Assembly (NCBI GenBank): GCA_902614085.1
Contig: CACMJS010000005.1
Coordinates: 1-64,000, forward strand
Direction: 5' to 3'
Source: an uncultured Alphaproteobacteria bacterium
Lineage (GTDB): Bacteria; Pseudomonadota; Alphaproteobacteria; HIMB59; GCA-002718135
DNA length: 64,000 nucleotides
The translations under genes were made by a program, and so were the position numbers. Under the pieces are notes generated by a model that was given only the letters and a program-made list of their open reading frames with translations, was not told where the DNA came from and made no database searches. Each line of letters begins with the position of its first letter. Positions within the stretch are counted from its first letter, which is position 1. This document shows, piece after piece, positions 43,112-52,273 of the stretch.

Positions 43112-43722
43112 AGATTTGGAACAAATAAAACATCATCATATTCTTCAGAAATAATTTTATTATTATGTTTTATATATTTTACAAGTATTTGCTTGTTATT
43201 TTTAACAATAGGACAAACAATAATTCCTTCATTTTTAATTTGAGAAAAAATTTCATTATTTATTTTTTTTGATGCTGCTGTAAATATTATTCTATCAAAA
43301 GGTATTTGTTCAATCCAACCATTATTACCATCATCGTATTTTGAAACGATATTAGTTAATTTTAATTTCTCAAAAATATTATTAGAACCTTCATGTAAAT
43401 TTTTGATTCTTTCAATCGTGTATACACGCCTTGCCAAGATTGATAATACAGCACACTGATATCCACTACCAGTGCCTATTTCTAATACCTTGTGGTTACT
43501 TTTAACATCAAGTAATTCAGTCATCCTTGCTACAACGTAGGGCTGACTAATTGTTTGATTATTTTCAATTGGTAAAGCTATATTTTCATAAGCTTGATTT
43601 CTATAAGCTTCACTAATAAACTTTTCTCTTGGAATTTTTTCTATTGCAGAGAGAACTTCAGCATTACTAATACCTGACTCTCGTAACTCGAGTATCAATC
43701 TTATTTTCCTTACATCAAGCAC
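43096..43722 (-). CDS. pcm: protein-L-isoaspartate O-methyltransferase
   Basis: Repairs isoaspartyl residues in damaged proteins using SAM. 208 residues. Motifs: ISQPYVVARMTELLD (substrate side), VLEIGTGSGYQCAVL (SAM motif I) and VYTIERI. It abuts serS (1-base overlap) at the end of the dgt-argS...serS cluster. In most alphaproteobacteria surE separates serS and pcm; here there is no room for it. A degenerate paralogue lies at 58248-58907. Confidence 0.94.
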   Translation of the reverse strand: MLDVRKIRLILELRESGISNAEVLSAIEKIPREKFISEAYRNQAYENIALPIENNQTISQPYVVARMTELLDVKSNHKVLEIGTGSGYQCAVLSILARRVYTIERIKNLHEGSNNIFEKLKLTNIVSKYDDGNNGWIEQIPFDRIIFTAASKKINNEIFSQIKNEGIIVCPIVKNNKQILVKYIKHNNKIISEEYDDVLFVPNLQGVV

Positions 43723-44984
43723 TAGACAAGAGTATCAGAATTATTGAAATATTTTTTCAAAACTTCTGGAATTTTAATATTTCCATCTTTCATTTGATAA
43801 TTTTCAAGAATAGCAATTAGTGTTCTTCCTACTGCTAACCCGGATCCATTAAGTGTATGAACAAAAATATTTTTATTTTCTAATTTATATCTTGTATTCA
43901 TTCTTCTAGCTTGAAAATCATTACAATTTGAGCAGCTTGAAATTTCTCTATAAGTATTTTCACCTGGAAGCCACACTTCAATATCGTATGTTTTTGATGC
44001 TGAAAAGCCCATATCACCAGTACACAAAGTCATAATCCTATAATGAATATTTAAATCTTGAAGAATACTCTCAGCACTTTCAAGCATTCTTTCTAATTCA
44101 TCTTGTGAATGCTGCGGCTCAACTATTGAAACTAATTCAACTTTTGTAAATTGATGCTGTCTTAACATACCACGAGTATCCTTACCAGCAGCACCAGCCT
44201 CTGATCTAAAACATGGAGTATAAGAAGTTACTCTCATGGGTAATTGATTTTGGTTAAGTATTTCCTCTCTAACCATGTTTGTTAAAGGAACTTCAGCAGT
44301 TGGTATTAACCAATGATTTTCCCCAGCAGTAAATAAATCTTCACCAAATTTAGGTAATTGCCCTGTTCCAAAAAGAGCAGAATCTTTAACCAAAAAAGGT
44401 AAATTATATTCAATATAACCATTTTCATTTGTATGCTTATCTAACATAAAATTTGCTATTGCTCTTTCCAACTTAGAAAGTTGATTTTTTAATAAAACAA
44501 ATCTAGACCCTGATAATTTAGATGCAGTTTCAAAATTCATTAAACCTAAATTTTCCCCTAATTCAAAATGAGTTTTAGGATTAAAATCAAATCCTGGTTT
44601 TTCACCCCATTCTCTATATTTTGTATTGTCTGCTTCATTGCTTCCTATAGGTACAGTCTTATCAGCTATATTTGGCAGTCTTGAGAGGATAGTTTTTAAC
44701 TCCTCGTCTTTAATAGTCTCAAGTTCCTTTAAATTATTAATTTTATTTTTAATTTCATCAACTTTATTCATTTCTGATGAAGCATCTTTATTTTCACTTT
44801 TAAGTTTACCAATATTTTTTGAAATAGAGTTTCTTTCGGCTAAAAGATTCTGAAGAACAGTCTGAGTTTCTCTTTTAACTTTATCTAGTTCTAATATTTT
44901 ATTTGATATTGGATGCTCACCTCTTTGTTTCATATAATTATCAAACTCTGTTGGATTTTCTCTGATAAAATTAATATTATGCAT
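43722..44984 (-). CDS. serS: seryl-tRNA synthetase
   Basis: Class II synthetase charging tRNA-Ser, 420 residues. The N-terminal coiled-coil tRNA-binding arm spans about 30-105. The catalytic domain shows GTGQLPKFGEDLF, the motif 2 region TPCFRSEAGAAGKDTRG, and motif 3 in HTLNGSGLAVGRTLIAI. The ATG overlaps the tatC stop by 1 base. Confidence 0.97.
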   Translation of the reverse strand: MHNINFIRENPTEFDNYMKQRGEHPISNKILELDKVKRETQTVLQNLLAERNSISKNIGKLKSENKDASSEMNKVDEIKNKINNLKELETIKDEELKTILSRLPNIADKTVPIGSNEADNTKYREWGEKPGFDFNPKTHFELGENLGLMNFETASKLSGSRFVLLKNQLSKLERAIANFMLDKHTNENGYIEYNLPFLVKDSALFGTGQLPKFGEDLFTAGENHWLIPTAEVPLTNMVREEILNQNQLPMRVTSYTPCFRSEAGAAGKDTRGMLRQHQFTKVELVSIVEPQHSQDELERMLESAESILQDLNIHYRIMTLCTGDMGFSASKTYDIEVWLPGENTYREISSCSNCNDFQARRMNTRYKLENKNIFVHTLNGSGLAVGRTLIAILENYQMKDGNIKIPEVLKKYFNNSDTLV

Positions 44985-45739
44985 TACTTATCTTTATTTT
45001 TTTGTATTAGTTTTGCAATATAAATTGAAACTTCGTATAAAAATATAATTGGCAGAGCTAAACTTATTTGACTAAATGGATCAGGTGGAGTTAAGAATGC
45101 AGCGGATAAAAATGCTAATACAATTGCATATTTTCTAAATTTTTTAAGTGATTCATAAGTAACAATCCCTACTCTCGCCATTAAAGATAAAACAACAGGA
45201 AGCTGAAATGCCAAACCAAAAGCAAAAATAAATCGCATCATAAGGGATAAATATTCGCCCATTTTAGCTTCTAATCGAATAGGAACGCCACTAGAACCAA
45301 GGTTTTGATAAGATAAGAAAAAAGACCATGCCAATGGCGCAATAATATAATAAACCATTGATCCGCCGGCAAAAAATAAAATTGGAGTCGCAATTAAATA
45401 GGGTAAAAAAGCTCTCTTTTCCTTTTTGTATAATCCTGGTGCAATAAATCTCCATATTTGTATTGCAATTAATGGGAATGAAAAAAATAAAGCAAAGAAA
45501 AAAGCTATTTTTAATTCTGTAAAAAAAGCTTCTTGTAACGCTGTATAAATAAAACCTTGTCCTTTATCTTTATCAAATAGCTCTACAAGAGGACTGGCTA
45601 AAAAGGCAAATAATTCATCAGCAAAGTAAAAACAAACAATGAATATTAATAAAATATATAAAAAACTCCACAGTAGTCTTTTGCGTAACTCAGTAAGATG
45701 TCCTATCAGAGACATTTCTTCAAATTTTTCTTCAGCCAT
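44984..45739 (-). CDS. tatC: Sec-independent protein translocase TatC
   Basis: Six-helix inner-membrane receptor of the twin-arginine pathway, 251 residues. Starting MAEEKFEEMSLIGHLTELRKRL, it has the conserved HLTELRKR segment that helps bind the RR signal, and FAFGLAFQLPVVL in the fourth helix. It exports folded proteins together with TatA and TatB, encoded just upstream. Confidence 0.97.
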   Translation of the reverse strand: MAEEKFEEMSLIGHLTELRKRLLWSFLYILLIFIVCFYFADELFAFLASPLVELFDKDKGQGFIYTALQEAFFTELKIAFFFALFFSFPLIAIQIWRFIAPGLYKKEKRAFLPYLIATPILFFAGGSMVYYIIAPLAWSFFLSYQNLGSSGVPIRLEAKMGEYLSLMMRFIFAFGLAFQLPVVLSLMARVGIVTYESLKKFRKYAIVLAFLSAAFLTPPDPFSQISLALPIIFLYEVSIYIAKLIQKNKDK

Positions 45740-45754
45740 TACAAAATCAATAAA

Positions 45755-46069
45755 TTAATTTTTTTTTGAAAATTCATTCTCAGTCATCTTTACTGTTTCT
45801 TGAACTTCTTTAATCTCATTTTCAAAATTTTTTTTGATATTAATGCCGTCTTTTATTTTTTTTACTTCTTTAACTGATTTAGCTAATTCTTTAATTTCTT
45901 CCTCTTCAGCAATTTCATTTATAGATGACTTAAATTCAGAAGACATTTTTTTAATATATTTAGTAAAGGATCCAACTTGTTTAATGAATTTTGGAAGATC
46001 TTTTGGGCCAATAACAACAACAACTATTATCCCAATTAAGAAAATTTCACTCCAACCAAAAGTAAACAT
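45755..46069 (-). CDS. tatB: Sec-independent protein translocase TatB
   Basis: 104 residues: a single N-terminal helix (FGWSEIFLIGIIVVVVIGPKD, positions 46010-46069 region), an amphipathic helix, then a charged coiled coil. The GPKDLPKF hinge is the TatB signature, with the conserved Glu of the first helix in SEIF. It forms the TatBC receptor. Five bases from tatA. Confidence 0.95.
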   Translation of the reverse strand: MFTFGWSEIFLIGIIVVVVIGPKDLPKFIKQVGSFTKYIKKMSSEFKSSINEIAEEEEIKELAKSVKEVKKIKDGINIKKNFENEIKEVQETVKMTENEFSKKN

Positions 46070-46074
46070 TATAT

Positions 46075-46260
46075 TTACTTTTCTTCGTCGTTTTTATTCT
46101 CTAAATTTTTATCTTCTTTTTTTTCTTCGTCAGACATTCCTCTCTTAAATGATTTGATACCTTTTGCCATATCACCCATAAGTTGAGGTATTTTACCTCT
46201 ACCGAAAAGAAGCAGAACAATAACGAGTACGATTAATAATTGCCAAATACTAGGTGTCAT
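46075..46260 (-). CDS. tatA: Sec-independent protein translocase TatA
   Basis: 61-residue pore-forming subunit of the Tat system: [20 protein letters not shown] followed by the [20 protein letters not shown] hinge and amphipathic helix, then a short charged tail. Short even for TatA, in keeping with genome compaction. It lies between scpB and tatB. Confidence 0.95.
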   Translation of the reverse strand: MTPSIWQLLIVLVIVLLLFGRGKIPQLMGDMAKGIKSFKRGMSDEEKKEDKNLENKNDEEK

Positions 46261-46311
46261 AAGGGGGTTATACGGAAACTATAGGAAAAAAACAAGAATT
46301 ATAAGAATTAA

Positions 46312-46947
46312 TTAATTATTTGAAATAAAATCATCAATATTATTTTCATCATCCTGTTCTAAATTATCATTACTTTGTAAATTTTCATCATTTTTGGCAA
46401 GATCACTTATAGTTGCAATTGCTGCCCGTTTATCTAGAAAACCACTTGCCTTTAGTTCCTCTTTATTAGGTAAATCGGACAAACTATTTAACCCAAAATG
46501 TTCAACAAATAAATCTGTGGTAGACCATAAAGTTGGTTTACCTGGTATAGTTTTCCTACCTGAAGGACGTATCCACCCTATTTCCATCAAATGGTCTAGA
46601 GATCCTCTACCCATTTGAACACCTCTAATATTCTCAATTTCTGATCTTGTAATTGGTTGTTGGTATGCAATTATAGATAATGTTTCTAGTGCTGCTCTTG
46701 ATAATTTTCTTTTCTGTGTTTTAAAAATAGTTAATTCATCACTGAGATCTGCAGCAGTTCTAAAAGACCATTTGTTGCCAGTTTTTATTAAATTAATACC
46801 TCTATTTTTATAAAAATCTTTAATTTCTAGTAATAGCTTACTTATATTATCTTTATCTTTAATTTTTTCTTTTAAATCATTTTCATCAAGTGGCTCTCCT
46901 GATGCAAATAATATTGCTTCTAAAATTTTAATGTCTTTATTATCCAT
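46312..46947 (-). CDS. scpB: segregation and condensation protein B
   Basis: Winged-helix partner of ScpA in the SMC-kleisin complex that compacts and separates chromosomes. 211 residues. The start is LEAILFASGEPLDENDL, the central block LSRAALETLSIIAYQQPITRS and IRGVQ, and the C-terminus carries an acidic tail. Overlaps scpA by 8 bases. Confidence 0.96.
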   Translation of the reverse strand: MDNKDIKILEAILFASGEPLDENDLKEKIKDKDNISKLLLEIKDFYKNRGINLIKTGNKWSFRTAADLSDELTIFKTQKRKLSRAALETLSIIAYQQPITRSEIENIRGVQMGRGSLDHLMEIGWIRPSGRKTIPGKPTLWSTTDLFVEHFGLNSLSDLPNKEELKASGFLDKRAAIATISDLAKNDENLQSNDNLEQDDENNIDDFISNN

Positions 46948-47707
46948 TTTGATTAAATTTTATATAAATGTTTCCAAAACTTTCATCTTGTTTTAAGTCA
47001 ATAAAGCCATTTTTTGATAATTCTAAAGAAGCAACAAAGTTAGATGAGATGATTGATTTATTAATTGTTTTATTAGCTTTAATTAAATTTGGAATTACAT
47101 TTAAAAAATTAGTCCATTCTGTAATATTGCCAAAAATACCCTTTAATCTTTTAACTGCTTGATCAACTGAATAAAGTTCTGAATACTCAATAGTTAATTG
47201 CTTAACCTGTTCATTTGATTTAAGTATTTGACTATATGATTTTAGTAAGTCATATAAATTAGAAGTATAATTTATATTATATTTAACTTTGAGACCTTCA
47301 GATGACCCTCCATAAAACACATCTCTATTAACAAGAGGTCTTGAGTATATGATTTTAGAAATATTTTGGAAAGCCTCTAGTCTCCGTAATTGATATTTTA
47401 AAGCCTCTTCTAACTCATCGGCTGTATACTCATCTGTTTTTTCTTCTTTTGGCAATAGTAATCTTGATTTCAAATACGTTAGCCATGCTGCCATCACTAA
47501 ATAATCAGCAGCTATTTCAATATGAATATTTCTGTATTGATTAATAAAACTGATATATTGATCAGCTAATTCGGATATAGATATATCAGATAAATCAACC
47601 TTCTGTGATCTAGCCAAAATCAACAAAAGGTCTATAGGACCCTCAAAATTGTCTAATAATAGGTTAAATTGACCTTCTTTTATTTCTGTATCTGGTACAT
47701 TTAGCAC
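46940..47707 (-). CDS. scpA: segregation and condensation protein A (kleisin)
   Basis: Kleisin linking SMC heads, 255 residues. The N-terminal FEGPIDLLLILARSQKVDL is diagnostic, followed by YLVMAAWLTYLKSRLLLP. In other alphaproteobacteria nagZ directly precedes scpA; here the upstream gene is the SPOR-like membrane protein 40 bases away. Confidence 0.96.
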   Translation of the reverse strand: MLNVPDTEIKEGQFNLLLDNFEGPIDLLLILARSQKVDLSDISISELADQYISFINQYRNIHIEIAADYLVMAAWLTYLKSRLLLPKEEKTDEYTADELEEALKYQLRRLEAFQNISKIIYSRPLVNRDVFYGGSSEGLKVKYNINYTSNLYDLLKSYSQILKSNEQVKQLTIEYSELYSVDQAVKRLKGIFGNITEWTNFLNVIPNLIKANKTINKSIISSNFVASLELSKNGFIDLKQDESFGNIYIKFNQNG

Positions 47708-47746
47708 AACTTTTTATATAAAATTATTGAGATTCTCTCAATATTA

Positions 47747-48259
47747 TTAATTTTGTAAATTAAGTATTATGCAACTCTTAATAATAGTTAATAAATCACA
47801 AGCTTCAGAAGCATTACTCTTAGAGATGAAATTTTTATAGGTAATAAAATATTGAATACCTATTTCAGTTTTTTTATAAAAAACAAAAATATCTTCATAA
47901 TCTATAATTTCTTTTTTATTTTCTAATAAATTGCTCAGGTATTTATTAATATTTTCAAAATTATCATTGCTATACAATTGAATGGTAAAATCAAGTTCGT
48001 CTATATTTTTAAAATCAAAATCTTGAATTTCATTATCTATCTTATTTAAACTTTTCTTGTCTAAATAATCAACAACCTCACCTTCTTTATTTATAGGAAT
48101 AACAAAATATTTATCAGTAAATTTAGGAATGACAAAATACTCCCTACTACTAAAATAATAAAATGAGATAAGATAAAGAATAATAATAAATAACAATAAA
48201 AATAAAGAATATTTTAAAATGTAATTATTTTTTCTTTTAAAAATAATTCTTTTAATCAT
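47747..48259 (-). CDS. membrane-anchored SPOR-like protein, hypothetical
   Basis: 170 residues. A single N-terminal helix (about 15-36, LKYSLFLLLFIIILYLISFY) anchors a periplasmic region. The C-terminal part (about 90-165, from FTIQLYSN through EACDLLTI) has the beta-alpha-beta layout of SPOR domains, which bind denuded peptidoglycan. Sequence alone is too diverged to be certain. Position is the best support: in alphaproteobacteria a SPOR protein gene normally lies between argS and nagZ-scpA. The start overlaps the argS stop by 1 base. Confidence 0.65.
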   Translation of the reverse strand: MIKRIIFKRKNNYILKYSLFLLLFIIILYLISFYYFSSREYFVIPKFTDKYFVIPINKEGEVVDYLDKKSLNKIDNEIQDFDFKNIDELDFTIQLYSNDNFENINKYLSNLLENKKEIIDYEDIFVFYKKTEIGIQYFITYKNFISKSNASEACDLLTIIKSCIILNLQN

Positions 48260-49989
48260 TACATTGTTTCAGGTGCGCTTATATCAATAATTGAAAATAT
48301 ATCTTTTAAAACAACTCTAAATGACTCCAACCAAAATATTTTTGAAATTGTCTTTTCTGCATTTTTTTCATCTATAAAACGAAGTGATTCATTATCTTTA
48401 CCTTTATTCCAAATTGAATGAAAATCAGACGATATTTCTTCTAAGTAATTGATTAGTCTATGCGGCTCATTATAATATGATGATTGATACAACAAATAAG
48501 GATAACAAATTAATTTTTTGATTAATTTTACCTCCTCATCAGATAGCTTTTGTATTGCAGAAAAATTATAATCATTTTTAATTTTTATACCTAATTCATT
48601 TGCTTTATTAATTACTGATGAAGCTCTAGCGTGTGCGTATTGACAGTAAAAAACTTTATTATCTTTATTTTTTTCAACAACAGCATCTAAATCAAAATCA
48701 ATTGCTGTCTCATTTTTAGTAGAAATCATGTAGTACCTTATAGGATCTTTTCCAACCTTAGAATGAACATTAGCTAATGTCACAAAATTTCCAGATCTTT
48801 TTGACATTTTAATTTTTTGTTTATTTTGAATTAAAGTTACAATCTGGCAAGTTAAAATGTTTAAATAAGTTTCATCATCTTTAATAGCTTTTATTAACGA
48901 ATTCATTCTTGGAATATAGCCAATATGATCAGCCCCCCAAATATTTACTAATCTATCAAAATTTCTTTTACATTTATCTAGATGATATGCTGCATCATTG
49001 GCAAAATATGTCCATTCACCATTTGATTTTTTTAATGCTCTATCTTCATTGTCTAATATTTTAGAGGATCTAAATAATAATTGCTCTCTTGGCTCCCAAT
49101 CAGAATCATCACCTTTTGGCTTTTCCAAAACACCTTCATATAGTAATTTTTTTTCATCTAAGATTGCAAAAAGTTCATCAATAATTTTACTTTTTTCTAT
49201 TTCAGTTTCGTGAGTAAATTTATCAAATCTTATATTTATTAATTCTAAATCTGATTTTATGCTTAAAAGTATATTTTTTAATGCAAAATTTTTAAAATAT
49301 TGAATAGTTTCTTCTTGGTGAAAGTTTAACCACTTATCACCATCTTCATTTTTAATTTTTTTTGCAATATCTATTAGATATTCACCTGGATATTCATCTT
49401 CTAATAATTCAATTTTTTTATCAAATAATTGTAAGTATCGTTTCAAAAGAGAGTTTGATAATTTATCAATTTGAGAACCTGCATCATTTACGTAATACTC
49501 TCTAGTAACATTAAAACCTGTTTTCGTATAAAGAGAGCTTAATACATCTCCGAATACAGCACCTCTTATATGGGCTATATGCAAAGGTCCAGTTGGATTA
49601 GCTGAAACAAATTCAACATTTATTTTTTTATCTGAACCATAATTAATATAATTTAAAAAATTTTTATTATAAATTTCCTCTAAACTTCTTAATACAAATT
49701 CATCCTTAAGAAAAAAATTTATAAAACCATTTTTTGAAACCACAAAATGATCTATAAATCCAATTGATTTAATTCTATGATTTAGTTCATTTTCAATATT
49801 AAAATTTTCATTAATAATTTTTCTTTTAACAATTAAATAAAAGTTTGTTGCTAAATCACCTTGTTTATTATTTGAAGAGTAATCAATGCTAATCTGTTTT
49901 TTATTGATTGGAGATATAAATTTGTTACTCTCTAAAAAATCTGTAAAATCAAATAAAAAATCTGAAAGGTCTTTTATAAAATTATTCAC
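48259..49989 (-). CDS. argS: arginyl-tRNA synthetase
   Basis: Class I synthetase for tRNA-Arg, 576 residues. A GTG start at 49989 (VNNFIKDLSDF) is chosen because AAGGAG lies five to six bases upstream; an ATG at 50016 would put that site inside the coding region and overlap dgt by 35 bases. The HIGH motif is NPTGPLHIAHIRGAVFG and the KMSKS-like motif is KIKMSKRSGNF. The C-terminal DALR anticodon-binding domain ends in the PETM tail. Confidence 0.96.
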   Translation of the reverse strand: MNNFIKDLSDFLFDFTDFLESNKFISPINKKQISIDYSSNNKQGDLATNFYLIVKRKIINENFNIENELNHRIKSIGFIDHFVVSKNGFINFFLKDEFVLRSLEEIYNKNFLNYINYGSDKKINVEFVSANPTGPLHIAHIRGAVFGDVLSSLYTKTGFNVTREYYVNDAGSQIDKLSNSLLKRYLQLFDKKIELLEDEYPGEYLIDIAKKIKNEDGDKWLNFHQEETIQYFKNFALKNILLSIKSDLELINIRFDKFTHETEIEKSKIIDELFAILDEKKLLYEGVLEKPKGDDSDWEPREQLLFRSSKILDNEDRALKKSNGEWTYFANDAAYHLDKCKRNFDRLVNIWGADHIGYIPRMNSLIKAIKDDETYLNILTCQIVTLIQNKQKIKMSKRSGNFVTLANVHSKVGKDPIRYYMISTKNETAIDFDLDAVVEKNKDNKVFYCQYAHARASSVINKANELGIKIKNDYNFSAIQKLSDEEVKLIKKLICYPYLLYQSSYYNEPHRLINYLEEISSDFHSIWNKGKDNESLRFIDEKNAEKTISKIFWLESFRVVLKDIFSIIDISAPETM

Positions 49990-51100
49990 TAATCTCCTTA
50001 TATAAATTAAGAGCAAATCTATCTGTCATTCCTGAAATATAATCACAAATTAATCTTTCAATTTCGATATTTTGATTCCTCCAATCTATAGGTAGTTTAT
50101 TATTATTTTTTACGAAATAAGTAAACAAAGTAGATATAACCTTTTTTGAATACTGTCTCTTATCTGATAAATGACTATGATTATAAACTCTTTCAAACAA
50201 AAATTTTTTAATTATATCACAATTTTTCTTCATTTCATTTGAAAATGAAACAATGAAATTATTTTTTTTATGAATAGCATCAATAGAATTGATATTATTT
50301 TCAATTAAATTTTTTTTTGTAGTCTCATATATATCATTTATCATATTAGATATGGAATTTCTTAAAACTTGATATACGAGAAGTTTATTCGGAATATCTT
50401 TATAGTGATCTCTTAAATCAATTATAATTTTTTCAAAAAAACTTAACTCTGCAATATCATCTAATGATATTAAATTTGCTCTAATAGCATCCTCTACATC
50501 GTGATTATTATAAGCAATATCATCAGATATACTTGCAATCTGTGATTCTAAATAAGGTTGATCAGTTAAATTTAGATTATGAAATTTTGAGTAATTGTCT
50601 AAGTGATATGGTAAATGATCACTCAAAATTCCATTATGTTTTATTATTCCCTCTAAGCTTTCCCAAGTTAAATTTAATCCATCAAAATTAGGGTGTCTTT
50701 TTTCTATAAATGTTAAAACTCTTAAAGTTTGATCATTATGATTAAAGCCTCCAAACTTTTTCATTGAACTATCAAGTGCATCTTCACCAATATGACCAAA
50801 AGGAGGATGACCCAAATCATGTGCTAGTGCAACTGTTTCACCTAGATCTTCATTTAATTCAAGCAATCTACAAATTGATCTTGATATTTGAGCAACTTCC
50901 AAAGAATGAGTTAGTCTAGTCCTAAAATAATCACTCTCACTTTCAATAAAAACTTGAGTTTTGTGTTTTAATTTTCTAAATGAATTAGAATGAATAACTC
51001 TAGCTCTATCTCTTTCAAATGGATTTCTCAAATCATCATCTAGTTCATTATATAATCTTCCATTTGAATTATCGGGATTGGAAGCTAAATGTTTGAACAT
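49982..51100 (-). CDS. dgt: deoxyguanosinetriphosphate triphosphohydrolase-like protein
   Basis: HD-domain dNTP triphosphohydrolase of 372 residues that keeps dNTP pools in balance. HD motifs: RLTHSLEVAQISRSI and VALAHDLGHPPFGHIGEDAL (metal-binding His-Asp). The start MFKHLASNPDNSNGRLY matches alphaproteobacterial homologues. First gene of the minus-strand cluster; divergent from the ErpA-like gene with 54 bases between. Confidence 0.95.
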   Translation of the reverse strand: MFKHLASNPDNSNGRLYNELDDDLRNPFERDRARVIHSNSFRKLKHKTQVFIESESDYFRTRLTHSLEVAQISRSICRLLELNEDLGETVALAHDLGHPPFGHIGEDALDSSMKKFGGFNHNDQTLRVLTFIEKRHPNFDGLNLTWESLEGIIKHNGILSDHLPYHLDNYSKFHNLNLTDQPYLESQIASISDDIAYNNHDVEDAIRANLISLDDIAELSFFEKIIIDLRDHYKDIPNKLLVYQVLRNSISNMINDIYETTKKNLIENNINSIDAIHKKNNFIVSFSNEMKKNCDIIKKFLFERVYNHSHLSDKRQYSKKVISTLFTYFVKNNNKLPIDWRNQNIEIERLICDYISGMTDRFALNLYKEISE

Positions 51101-51154
51101 AAGAAAATTTATATTATAATTGTAAAAAAATAACTAATAACAATATTTAGATAA

Positions 51155-51481
51155 ATGGACAATATAATTGAAGTTACAGAAAGTGCTCAAAATCATATCA
51201 ACAAGATACTTCTATCTGAAAAATCTAACTATTTCAGAATTACTGTATTAGGTGGTGGTTGTGCTGGCTTTCAATATAAATTTGATTTTTCTGATAAACC
51301 AAATGAAGATGATTTAATCTTTAATTATAAAAATGCTGATGTATTGATAGATAAAACTTCAATTGAATTAATAAAAGGATCGAAAATTGATTATGTTAAT
51401 GAATTGATTGGATCGTCCTTTAAAATTTCTAATCCACTAGCATCTTCATCATGTGGGTGTGGAACTTCTTTTTCAATTTAA
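51155..51481 (+). CDS. erpA: A-type iron-sulfur carrier (ErpA/IscA/HesB family)
   Basis: 108 residues. The three cluster-binding cysteines are seen: LGGGCAGFQYKF, then SSSCGCGTSFSI at the C-terminus. It receives Fe-S clusters from the SUF or ISC scaffold and hands them to apoproteins. In alphaproteobacteria this gene is regularly divergent from dgt-argS, as here. The ATG of xth directly follows its stop. Confidence 0.93.
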   Translation: MDNIIEVTESAQNHINKILLSEKSNYFRITVLGGGCAGFQYKFDFSDKPNEDDLIFNYKNADVLIDKTSIELIKGSKIDYVNELIGSSFKISNPLASSSCGCGTSFSI

Positions 51482-52267
51482 ATGAAAATTACTACCTGGA
51501 ATGTAAATTCAGTTAATGCAAGAATAGAACATTTAATAAAGTTTATAAAAAAAGATCAATCAGATATATATTTAATTCAAGAATTAAAATGTACAAATGA
51601 AAGTTTTCCTAAGGAGGAATTAGAAAATATTAATTATAAATGTTATGTAAATGGTCAAAAAGCTTGGAATGGGGTAGCCATACTCAGTAAAGAGAGTATT
51701 GAAATTTCAAACTTAAAAATTCCTAATTACCAAGACGTAAATTCCAGATTTATTGAAACAGAAATATCCTTAAAAAATATAAAAAATAAAATTAAACTAA
51801 TAAATATTTATCTTCCAAATGGAAATCCAATTGAAACAGAAAAATTTGATTATAAAATTGATTGGATGATAAATTTTAATAAATATATCAAAGAATTAAT
51901 TGATAACAATCAACCAATTATTATAGGCGGAGATTTTAATGTAATACCTAATGATGAAGATGTGTATTCACCAGAAAATTTTAAAAATGATGCTTGTGCC
52001 CATCCACTAACAAGAGAAAAATTTAGAAATCTTTTGAATTTAGGTTTTATTGATACAGTTAAATACTTTGTTGATGGAAATACAAACTGGACCTTTTGGG
52101 GTTATAGAGGTGGTAATTGGCAAAAAGGCAATGGTCTACGAATTGATCATTTTCTTACTACACCAGAAGTAACTGATTTGATTAAATCAGTTAATGTTAA
52201 TCGTGAACCAAGAGGATGGGAAAAAGCTTCTGATCACACGCCAGTCACGATTGAATTAATTAATTAA
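51482..52267 (+). CDS. xth: exodeoxyribonuclease III
   Basis: AP endonuclease / 3'-5' exonuclease of base-excision repair, 261 residues. Metal Glu in YLIQELKCTNE (the common form is QETK; here Thr is replaced by Leu), GGDFNVIPNDEDVY (catalytic Asp and Asn), FWGYRGGNWQKGNGLRIDHF, and catalytic His in KASDHTPV. Directly downstream of the ErpA gene; ends 6 bases before the convergent ilvD. Confidence 0.95.
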   Translation: MKITTWNVNSVNARIEHLIKFIKKDQSDIYLIQELKCTNESFPKEELENINYKCYVNGQKAWNGVAILSKESIEISNLKIPNYQDVNSRFIETEISLKNIKNKIKLINIYLPNGNPIETEKFDYKIDWMINFNKYIKELIDNNQPIIIGGDFNVIPNDEDVYSPENFKNDACAHPLTREKFRNLLNLGFIDTVKYFVDGNTNWTFWGYRGGNWQKGNGLRIDHFLTTPEVTDLIKSVNVNREPRGWEKASDHTPVTIELIN

Positions 52268-52273
52268 TTAATA

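Noticed and set aside
45834-46148. Plus-strand frame of 104 codons
   Set aside because: Antisense to tatB and tatA, both clearly real.
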